Assembly: GCA_029210225.1 (NCBI GenBank)
Contig: JARGOJ010000107.1
Coordinates: 1 to 14,145, forward strand
DNA length: 14,145 bases
Direction: 5' to 3'
Source of the DNA: Planctomycetota bacterium
Lineage (GTDB): Bacteria > Planctomycetota > J058 > JARGOJ01
Shown: positions 1-6,611 of the stretch, one piece after another
Layout: every line of letters begins with the position of its first letter
Numbering within the stretch: the stretch's first letter is position 1
Made by a program: the position numbers and the translations under genes
The notes under the pieces: generated by a model
Told to the model about the DNA's origin: nothing
Seen by the model: only the letters and a program-made list of their open reading frames with translations
Database searches by the model: none

Positions 1-210
1 TTCTTTTCCATCGACTTCAATCGAACCTGAGCTAGGCGTATCAAGCGCTCCAAGTAAGTGCATGAGGGTCGACTTGCCCGATCCGGACGGACCCAACAGC
101 GCCACCGATTCTCCTTCATGGATATCCAAATCAATGCCATCGACCGCCCGAATGTCCTGCCCCCCAAGGGAATAGTGACGATTGAGCCCGCGTATCCGTA
201 TCAGCGTCAT
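1..210 (-). CDS. ABC transporter ATP-binding protein, MacB/LolD type (5' end only)
   Basis: Only the first 70 codons are in the window; the gene continues past the left edge. The reverse strand from the ATG at 210 reads MTLIRIRGLNRHY, then a typical 'V.G.dl.i..GE.vallG' stretch and a Walker A P-loop GPSGSGKST at residues 40-48, followed by LMHLLGALDTPSSG. The HLLG.LD..SSG run is characteristic of the MacB/LolD/FtsE-like branch, whose ATPases power inner-membrane permeases that extrude lipoproteins, macrolides or peptides rather than importing solutes. The Q-loop, signature motif and Walker B lie outside the window, so the substrate cannot be inferred. The start is supported by family N-terminal length. 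Only a weak purine-rich stretch (GAAGGAAAAG, about 11-20 nt upstream) precedes it. It is transcribed divergently from the kinase genes. A partner permease would be expected to the left. Confidence 0.93.
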   Translation of the reverse strand, partial: MTLIRIRGLNRHYSLGGQDIRAVDGIDLDIHEGESVALLGPSGSGKSTLMHLLGALDTPSSGSIEVDGKE

Positions 211-248
211 AGTAAGTCGTCTTTTCCTTCAAGAACTCAGAGGGCGGG

Positions 249-277
249 AGTGTAAATCCGTGATGCCATACGCGCAA
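249..277 (-). promoter_or_regulatory. Possible sigma70-like promoter for the ABC transporter gene
   Basis: On the minus strand a TTGCGC box (272-277) is followed, after exactly 17 bases, by TACACT (249-254). These are partial matches to the -35 (3 of 6) and -10 (4 of 6) consensus. Initiation near 242 would leave a leader of about 30 nt before the ABC gene start at 210. The match is modest, and promoter consensus in the likely host phylum is poorly known, so this is a candidate only. Confidence 0.3.
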
Positions 278-338
278 GATAAAGTGTCGTTGGACAAAGT
301 TCCCTTTAACCCGTCCTAAGGCAGCCTTTTGCGTCGTG

Positions 339-358
339 AGATCAAAAATTTTCGATCT
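339..358. promoter_or_regulatory. Near-perfect 20-bp palindrome, possible operator
   Basis: AGATCAAAAATTTTCGATCT is self-complementary at 9 of 10 position pairs; the one mismatch is A344 against C353. It lies in the divergent intergenic region, 68 nt upstream of the preferred ATG of kinase gene 1. The 9-bp direct repeat GTTCCCTTT occurs on either side of it (299-307 and 368-376). A symmetric AT-rich core flanked by GATC is a common shape for a dimeric repressor or activator site. The sequence was not recognised as the operator of a known regulator. A chance palindrome is possible. Confidence 0.35.
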
Positions 359-426
359 GTGGGCGTCGTTCCCTTTGAGCCTTGGAAGAAATATGCAACC
401 ATCAAGGGTGGAGTTTGAGTGAATTC

Positions 427-3303
427 ATGAACGAATCGTACGCCCGCTTCCTTCACTCGAAGAAGGTTCTAGAGCAAAGTATCCTCGTCAAAGCCCTTCG
501 AGAAGCCCAAGCAAGCGGACAACCCCTAAACCAGATTCTTATCGGGCAGCAGCTACTCGCGCCCGACCGAGCGAGCTTGTACTGGACTTATTTCCAAGAC
601 TCACTCCAAACAATGGATGGCGCGAATCCTCCACCAATGCTTCCGTCCACCCTCAGCGGCAGCCAAGAACCGATCGATTCCGACAAAGCCAAAACCCCCT
701 CTCCTCTCGACAAATATCGAATCCTTGGAGAAATAAACCGCGGGGGCATGGGGGTCATCTACCGCGCTCGCCACAGAGAGAGCAACGACGACGTCATTAT
801 CAAAACCCCCCTCAAAGAGAAGAACCCCGAGTCGACTATTCTTGAGCGATTTGATCGAGAGGCCAAAACTCTCGCCCGACTCAGTCACCCGAACATTGTC
901 AAGATCAGTGACTATGGCCGCATCGTTGGTCAGCCCTTCTTCGTCATGGAGTTCATCCGTGGAGAAAACCTCGAAGAGATCGTCACGGCGCGATTGAAGA
1001 AAAACAAAGACGCCCCCGACTACAAATGGCTGGCAAATACATTCTCGAAGATCGCTGAAGCCCTCTCCCACTGTCACAGAAAAGGTATCGTTCACCGCGA
1101 CCTCAAGCCGTCGAACATTCTTGTGGAGTACAAAACCAATCGTCCGGTCCTCGTCGACTTCGGACTTGTCAAAAAAGACATGGAGAACGCCGCCAATAAA
1201 AACAGCGACGCCAGCGCCGACGTATTGACCAAGACAGGTGAAGTCATTGGCACCCCCGCGTTCATGGCTCCAGAACAATTGAACCCGAAGCAGTATGGCA
1301 AGGTTACGGAAGCCTCGGACGTTTGGAGCCTCGGAGCCACCTTGTTCTTTTGTATGACTGGAAATTTCCCCTACGAAGTTCAGGGCATGGTTCAATTGTT
1401 CGGCGCGATGTCTTATGGTCCCCCCCGCTCCGCGAGTTCTATCGATTCCAATGTGCCAAATTGGTTAAACACCCTCTGCGCCCGGTGTATGGAGAGAGAG
1501 CCCAGTAAACGCCTGAGCGCTGAACAAGTCGCACGCATACTGAAAGACCGGCGCAAGGCTCGATTCAATTGGACAAAAAAACACAGCTTTATTAGCCTCG
1601 CCTTCCTCGCAGTCCTCTTCATTGTGATCCTCGCCAGCTATCTCATTAATCTACGAGACTCCGTCGCTCCAGTGTTGCAACTGCAGTCAACCCCCGACCG
1701 CACTCGATCGGGCAAGTTCCTGTTAATAGGTCGCATCGACGATGAGCGTCCTTCATTACTACTGGTAAAACAGAAGAATAGAAAAAAGACCGAATACGTC
1801 GACCCCGACGGCGGCTTTCGCATCCCGTTGAGCCTCGTTGAAGGAGAAAATAGATTCTCCCTGATCGCTATGGATCAGGACGGAAACCAAAGTGAGCCCA
1901 AGATCATCACCATCCAAAGAGACAACACTGCTCCAGAGGTGACGTTCAAGAATCTTGAGCCAACGACCTACGTCGACACATTTACATTGGAAGGTCAGCT
2001 CAACGAAGCCAATTGCTCGATCACCGCCGGAAAAAATAAATTTAAAGTGTCAGGGAAGAACTTTAAAATCCCACTTCCGCTGAAATTCGGTAAAAACCTC
2101 ATATCTGTTGTGATTGCTGACTCTCAAGGCAATGTCTTAGAACAGACAATTAAAATACGCCGTATCCCATTTATTGTCGTTGGATACGTCAAGAACTTGT
2201 CCTCAGACCCCACCGCAAATTACGCTGACCTCGACTTCGCTATTGAGAAAGCTCCAGCCCGGTGCCGTATACTTGTTGGTCCCGGGCGACACAAACTCTC
2301 TAGAGAGATTCGCAAAGAGCTTGAGATTGTCGGGCAAGGTCCGCGAGACAAAGTCATACTTGAGAGCAGTCACACTGGGCAGATATTAGTTTTAAAGAGT
2401 CCTCGAGTTCACCTAAAGAACTTAACCTTCAAAGCTAGAACCGAAAAATCTGGGCCCATCAGCGCAATCTCTGTAAACTCAGGCACGGCCATCATTGAAA
2501 ATTGCCTAATCACCAACGACAACAGTACAGGCATCACCCTCATTGGTTCCAACTCCAAAGAACTCCGAAAAACCGCTCCTCATCTCACAATCAAAGATTC
2601 ACAAGTTAGCGAATGTGGTGGGCGGGGCATCCTCGCCAATCAATTCAGTCAATTAGAAATCTTTAATTCGACGATTAAGAACAACAGGCACAACGGCATT
2701 CAATTGCAGACCGGTTCGACACTAAAGCTGAAGAACTCACTCGTTGAGAATAACCGTTTTGGCATAGAGCTTACGCTCCAAGCGAAGGCGGTTATCCAAT
2801 CGACGAAGATATTAAAATGTCGCGGGAGAGGCCTCACCGTCTCTGATCGTGGGTCCAGCATGGAGCTAGAGGACGTCATCGTTCAGGCCAATGGCATGGA
2901 GAATTCCAACTCCTACGGAATATGCGTGGAATCGGAAGCTCGCGCTCGCCTCATTCGAACAACGATCAGTGAGACGAAAGGGATTGGTCTCCGTGTCGTC
3001 ACCGGAGCCTTCGCCGAATTGAAAACATGTGTTAGCAAATCAAATCGTCAAATCGGTATCTATGGAGGCGACAACGGGTCGACCATCAACGTCTTTGACT
3101 CAATGATCTCAAAGAACGGAACGGGTGTCTGCGCGAGTATGCGTTGCCGAGTCATCATTGTCAGCTCTAAGATCCAAGGCAATCTTGGTCATGGTTTATA
3201 TGCCCGGGAATCGGGCATCATTCAATACAAGAAATGCCAATTCTCGGACAACAGAAGAGGCAAGGCAGCCAAAGCCAAGGGAGGCCTCATTGTCGAGCAA
3301 TGA
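427..3303 (+). CDS. Membrane-anchored Ser/Thr protein kinase 1 with Ig-like and beta-helix ectodomain
   Basis: This 958-residue protein has a short helical N-terminal domain (about 1-57). The PknB-like kinase domain (about 97-372) carries the glycine loop NRGGMG (104-109), ATP-anchoring Lys126, helix-C Glu145, HRDLKPSN (223-230, catalytic Asp225), DFG (244-246) and APE (281-283), so it should be active. A basic stretch (RRKARFNWTKK) precedes one membrane helix (387-408). Beyond it lie two predicted Ig-like beta-sandwich domains (about 414-498 and 502-582) and a right-handed beta-helix (about 587-940) of roughly 25-residue coils such as IENCLI and LKNSLVENN. The basic flank predicts kinase inside, beta-helix outside. 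The start is uncertain. ATG 427 gives MNESYARFL, which aligns with kinase 3 (MDPHQYLISWL), and GGAG at 410-413 lies 13 nt upstream. TTG 415 (AAGGG 6 nt upstream) and TTG 382 (no ribosome site) are alternatives. It is the most diverged of the three paralogues. The ligand and substrates are unknown. Confidence 0.92.
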   Translation: MNESYARFLHSKKVLEQSILVKALREAQASGQPLNQILIGQQLLAPDRASLYWTYFQDSLQTMDGANPPPMLPSTLSGSQEPIDSDKAKTPSPLDKYRILGEINRGGMGVIYRARHRESNDDVIIKTPLKEKNPESTILERFDREAKTLARLSHPNIVKISDYGRIVGQPFFVMEFIRGENLEEIVTARLKKNKDAPDYKWLANTFSKIAEALSHCHRKGIVHRDLKPSNILVEYKTNRPVLVDFGLVKKDMENAANKNSDASADVLTKTGEVIGTPAFMAPEQLNPKQYGKVTEASDVWSLGATLFFCMTGNFPYEVQGMVQLFGAMSYGPPRSASSIDSNVPNWLNTLCARCMEREPSKRLSAEQVARILKDRRKARFNWTKKHSFISLAFLAVLFIVILASYLINLRDSVAPVLQLQSTPDRTRSGKFLLIGRIDDERPSLLLVKQKNRKKTEYVDPDGGFRIPLSLVEGENRFSLIAMDQDGNQSEPKIITIQRDNTAPEVTFKNLEPTTYVDTFTLEGQLNEANCSITAGKNKFKVSGKNFKIPLPLKFGKNLISVVIADSQGNVLEQTIKIRRIPFIVVGYVKNLSSDPTANYADLDFAIEKAPARCRILVGPGRHKLSREIRKELEIVGQGPRDKVILESSHTGQILVLKSPRVHLKNLTFKARTEKSGPISAISVNSGTAIIENCLITNDNSTGITLIGSNSKELRKTAPHLTIKDSQVSECGGRGILANQFSQLEIFNSTIKNNRHNGIQLQTGSTLKLKNSLVENNRFGIELTLQAKAVIQSTKILKCRGRGLTVSDRGSSMELEDVIVQANGMENSNSYGICVESEARARLIRTTISETKGIGLRVVTGAFAELKTCVSKSNRQIGIYGGDNGSTINVFDSMISKNGTGVCASMRCRVIIVSSKIQGNLGHGLYARESGIIQYKKCQFSDNRRGKAAKAKGGLIVEQ
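3277..3284 (+). promoter_or_regulatory. Shine-Dalgarno site that sets a TTG start for kinase gene 2
   Basis: AAGGGAGG lies inside the last codons of kinase gene 1 (Lys-Gly-Gly) and sits 5 nt before TTG 3290. No ATG or GTG lies near it in the right frame, and the next in-frame Met codon downstream falls after the conserved N-terminal domain. This site therefore decides the start and gives a 14-nt gene overlap, consistent with translational coupling. Confidence 0.75.
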
Positions 3304-6300
3304 CCTCCACGACTTATCCATTCCTAAGACCGCCGGACTCTTCGCCCGTTACCTCAGAGCCCAACAGATCATTGATGAAGCGAGGCTGCGCCACGCCTGG
3401 AGTATCTTTAATGAGAGGGGTGGCCACTACGGGTCAATTTTGGTGCAACTTGGCTACATAAGCCAAGCCCAGATCTCCGAACAATTGGGCAGAATGCAAA
3501 TCGCTGCCGCCTCGCTATCGGCGAGCGACCCAAGCCTCGCCGACACGAGTCGCGTCTCCAATGGGGCAGCTCAGTCAATACGCCCCAGTCAAACAAACAA
3601 CTTTGGACCGAGGTCAACAAGCAACTTTGGACCAAGGTCAACAATCAACTTCGGACCCGCGCTCAACACCCCAGCCGCCCAAAGTTCTTCCACGCCGCCT
3701 ATCTCACCGCCGCAAGCCGGTCGTTACCTCACAAGCTCTTCCAGCCAGATGCTGCCCGCCGCGCAATCCACTCCCAGCGGTCACCATCAATCATTGAATT
3801 CCACACCCCATCCTCAAACGGGACGCTTTCAATCGTCCCACTTGATACCTTCCAATATATCTGGAGACGGCGAACAAACCCTCGCGGTCTCTGGTGAATT
3901 CATTGCCGCCCAGAGAGGATCGACTCCTGGCTCGGCGATCACGCCACAATTCGTCAGCGGCGATGGCGATCAGACTCTCGCAGTCTCTGGAGATTGGCAA
4001 GGACAAAGCAGCCATTACATTGCCCATGGAAGTCAATCTGGGGTCTTAGTTGGCCAATCGGGCGAGGCCGTTGATTTTACAAAGATCCTCTCCGAAAAAT
4101 ACGAGTTTCTAGGAGAGTTAAGCCGCGGAGGCATGGGTGTTATCTATCGCGTGGTTGAGCGTAAATCCGGTAAAGAACAAGCCCTCAAGGTCATCCTAAA
4201 CAAAGATTTCAATCCCACTGAATTTCACCGTTTCCAGCTGGAAGCGAGGGTCCTCGCTCATATCGAACATCGCAACATCATTCGCATTCATGAGACCGGC
4301 AAGGAAGTTGACAAGCCCTTTTTCACGATGGAGTTGATTAAAGGCGGCGACCTCAAGGCGCGGGTCGACAAGAGCCTAAGAGAAAATGGCGCCGTTCCAA
4401 GTTTCTACTGGACGGCAGAGGTCATGCTCGCCCTTGCGTCTGGCCTGGCTCACTGCCATGAAAAGGGAGTCGTTCACCGCGACTTTAAGCCAGCGAACGT
4501 ACTCATTGAAGAAGAGAGTAGCCGCCCCGTCATCATTGACTTTGGTCTCGTCAAGCGCGACTCAAACAAACTAAAGGAGAATTTCGAGAGCCTCGCGGAC
4601 GACCTCACAAAGACCGGACAGATGCTCGGCACCCCAGCCTACATGGCTCCAGAGCAAGTCGACAATAAGGGGAGCTTTGGCGACATCGGCCCCGCCGCAG
4701 ACGTCTGGGGCTTTGGCGCGACACTGTTCTATTGCCTTACTGGAGAGCCGCCCTACAAAGGCGAGACCATTGTCAATATTCTTAAACAGCTCATGACGGC
4801 CGAGCCGCCTCGCGCCAGCACCTTGAACCCCGAGGTTCCCGAGTGGCTCGACGAGCTCTGCGCGAATTGCTTAAAGCACAAGCAAGCTGAGCGCTTTACC
4901 ATGGAGGTCATTTCTGACTCCCTTTTCGTTCCCTTGAAGACCTGGAAGAAATCCCGCGGCGCCTGGCAAAAAAAACTAAAGTGGGTTGCGGCGTCCATCT
5001 TCAGCTTGATCATGGTAAGTGTAGCCGCTTACTTCCTCTCTGGACCGGGTGAGCCTCCCCGAACTCCTAGCGTTGACATTAAACCCGCGTCATTGACGCA
5101 GCGACTCACTATACAGGGCACCGTCGGCCCGAATGCAGAAACCGTTTACATCGGAGTTAATGATCAGAGTTCACCTCGACAGATTCCAATTGAAGGGCGG
5201 AAATTTTCTTCAAGGGTGAAGCTGGCGCGAGGCGAGAACTCTATTATTGTCTATGCTGAAAATAGCGTGGGTAAGAGCATTAAATTTCGATCAACTGTCT
5301 TTTTTGACACTGAAAAGCCGAGCTTAACAATTGAGCCCTATCCATCTCAAACTCTTGAGTCAAAGATCGTCATCCAAGGAACCGTCAGTGAACCTTGTAA
5401 GCTCAATGGACTGAGCCTTGATACCCAAGAGGTTAATGGACAATTCAAGGTCACCCTTGAGCTAAAAGAAGAGAATGGCACGAACGGACTCTTCAAATTC
5501 CCCATCACCGTCACTGATCGTGTTGGGCTGAATACGACCGAAGTCATCACTATTCAAAAGCTCCCGACATTCCGGGTCGACCCTGATGATTTTGAGGCAA
5601 AGAATTCCTTCAAGACGCTCACCGAAGCGATCCGCGAAGCCATTCCGGGGACCCGAATTATTTTGGCTCCGGGAATCTACCAAGGACCCTTCGCCATTGA
5701 CAAAGACCTTGAGATAGTGAGTCAATCTGAAGATCGAACAGATGTAATTCTGCGCAGTCCTGTAAACAACGATCGAGCGCCATGCTTGGAGTTTTACGGC
5801 TTGAGAGGATATTTTAGAAACCTGACATTTGTCGGTTATAGCGAGCAGGGCAACCTCCACGCGGTGCTCATCTCCCGGGGTCAAGTCACTTTTGAGAACT
5901 GCATCATTCGCTGCCCCAAAGGTCGAGGGATCGCCGTGACTCGCACGATGAATGCTGCCGCTGATAAAGAGCTAAACGTCAAAGTCACACTTCGTAATTC
6001 ACTGATTGAGAAATGCGATTACGCGGGAGTGATCATCGACAAAGGAGCCGAAATCGTCATTGATCGCTGCCAGTTCAGAGGAGTCAAGCATTACGGTTTG
6101 CGGATTGGACATAATTCGAAAGGAACAATTAGCAACTCTAGCTTCAAAGGGTCCATTGTCGGCCTTTATGTGACTGAGTTCACGAATGTCGAGGTCGACA
6201 ATTGCAAATTCCGTCGCTGCACTGAGGGAGCAATCATTGAGAAGAGCTGCCGCGTCACACTCAATAATTCAGAATTCACTGACAATGGGAGCGGTTTATA

Positions 6301-6598
6301 CACCACTCACGAATCGGTCGTCACGGCAAAGAACTGTCGATTCAATAAGAACCGCGATTTTGGTGCGAACGCCGACCGAGCAGCCAAGTTTATTGGCATA
6401 GACAGCTTCTTCATTGGTAACGGGAAATATGGTGTCTTTGTCGAGCGGGGAAAAGAATACAAGAAGGATATTCTCAAAGGAACGAGCGTACCGACTCCTG
6501 GAGACCCAGCCTTCGCTGAGTTGACTCGGTGCCAATTCGGCTCAAACGGTAGGGCAAACAAGAAACACGACGAAGATTCGACAATCACAGTAAAGTAG
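3290..6598 (+). CDS. Membrane-anchored Ser/Thr protein kinase 2 with long Ser/Thr/Pro-rich linker and beta-helix ectodomain
   Basis: From TTG 3290 the protein is 1102 residues. The N-terminal helical domain (about 17-70) contains GSILVQLGYIS. A linker of about 195 residues (69-265), rich in Ser, Thr, Pro and Gln, carries two internal repeats. The kinase domain (about 270-545) has SRGGMG (278-283), Lys300, helix-C Glu318, HRDFKPAN (396-403, catalytic Asp398), DFG (417-419) and APE (453-455). A basic segment (WQKKLKW) leads into one membrane helix (564-583). Two predicted Ig-like domains follow (about 593-673 and 677-756), then a beta-helix (about 760-1090) that opens with the common pattern of a tandem-aisle sequence (FKTLTEAI, IILAPGIYQG). 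An in-frame GTG at 3125 would add 55 residues overlapping gene 1, but it lacks the ribosome site and the added residues match nothing in the paralogues. All kinase motifs are intact. The role is inferred to be transmembrane sensing; ligand and substrates are unknown. It is likely in the same transcript as its neighbours. Confidence 0.93.
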   Translation: MSSNDLHDLSIPKTAGLFARYLRAQQIIDEARLRHAWSIFNERGGHYGSILVQLGYISQAQISEQLGRMQIAAASLSASDPSLADTSRVSNGAAQSIRPSQTNNFGPRSTSNFGPRSTINFGPALNTPAAQSSSTPPISPPQAGRYLTSSSSQMLPAAQSTPSGHHQSLNSTPHPQTGRFQSSHLIPSNISGDGEQTLAVSGEFIAAQRGSTPGSAITPQFVSGDGDQTLAVSGDWQGQSSHYIAHGSQSGVLVGQSGEAVDFTKILSEKYEFLGELSRGGMGVIYRVVERKSGKEQALKVILNKDFNPTEFHRFQLEARVLAHIEHRNIIRIHETGKEVDKPFFTMELIKGGDLKARVDKSLRENGAVPSFYWTAEVMLALASGLAHCHEKGVVHRDFKPANVLIEEESSRPVIIDFGLVKRDSNKLKENFESLADDLTKTGQMLGTPAYMAPEQVDNKGSFGDIGPAADVWGFGATLFYCLTGEPPYKGETIVNILKQLMTAEPPRASTLNPEVPEWLDELCANCLKHKQAERFTMEVISDSLFVPLKTWKKSRGAWQKKLKWVAASIFSLIMVSVAAYFLSGPGEPPRTPSVDIKPASLTQRLTIQGTVGPNAETVYIGVNDQSSPRQIPIEGRKFSSRVKLARGENSIIVYAENSVGKSIKFRSTVFFDTEKPSLTIEPYPSQTLESKIVIQGTVSEPCKLNGLSLDTQEVNGQFKVTLELKEENGTNGLFKFPITVTDRVGLNTTEVITIQKLPTFRVDPDDFEAKNSFKTLTEAIREAIPGTRIILAPGIYQGPFAIDKDLEIVSQSEDRTDVILRSPVNNDRAPCLEFYGLRGYFRNLTFVGYSEQGNLHAVLISRGQVTFENCIIRCPKGRGIAVTRTMNAAADKELNVKVTLRNSLIEKCDYAGVIIDKGAEIVIDRCQFRGVKHYGLRIGHNSKGTISNSSFKGSIVGLYVTEFTNVEVDNCKFRRCTEGAIIEKSCRVTLNNSEFTDNGSGLYTTHESVVTAKNCRFNKNRDFGANADRAAKFIGIDSFFIGNGKYGVFVERGKEYKKDILKGTSVPTPGDPAFAELTRCQFGSNGRANKKHDEDSTITVK
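3599..3670 (+). repeat. Three tandem 24-bp units inside kinase gene 2
   Basis: Units at 3599-3622, 3623-3646 and 3647-3670 encode NFGPRSTS, NFGPRSTI and NFGPALNT. Units 1 and 2 are nearly identical at the DNA level (AACTTTGGACC[G/A]AGGTCAACAA plus two bases); the third is degenerate. The period is a multiple of three, so copy-number change would keep the reading frame. The repeat lies in the flexible linker between the N-terminal domain and the kinase. Confidence 0.9.
3860..3994 (+). repeat. Duplicated SGDGxQTLAVSG motif in the kinase 2 linker
   Basis: Copies at 3860-3898 and 3956-3994 encode SGDGEQTLAVSGE (residues 191-203) and SGDGDQTLAVSGD (223-235), separated by a dissimilar 19-residue spacer. 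The protein motif is conserved at 11 of 13 positions while the DNA differs at many third codon positions. This suggests an older duplication kept by selection on the peptide. The motif is absent from the linkers of kinases 1 and 3. Confidence 0.85.
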
Positions 6599-6611
6599 TT
6601 GTATTGCACTT

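Noticed and set aside
382..426. TTG 382 as the start of kinase gene 1
   Set aside because: There is no Shine-Dalgarno before it. The paralogue alignment fits ATG 427 better, though TTG 382 and TTG 415 cannot be fully excluded.
601..1395. 264-codon open frame on the minus strand inside kinase gene 1
   Set aside because: It lies wholly antisense to the conserved kinase catalytic domain, its translation shows no recognisable motif, and the plus-strand frame explains the sequence.
3125..3289. In-frame GTG extension of kinase gene 2
   Set aside because: It would overlap the beta-helix end of gene 1 by 179 nt and has no ribosome site. The added 55 residues match nothing in the paralogues, and TTG 3290 has a strong Shine-Dalgarno.
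3599..3670. Short regularly spaced repeats as a CRISPR array
   Set aside because: The units are directly adjacent 24-bp coding repeats in frame with the kinase, with no spacers between them.
5462..5884. 140-codon minus-strand open frame
   Set aside because: It is antisense to the Ig-like and beta-helix part of kinase 2 and has no ribosome site or recognisable domain.
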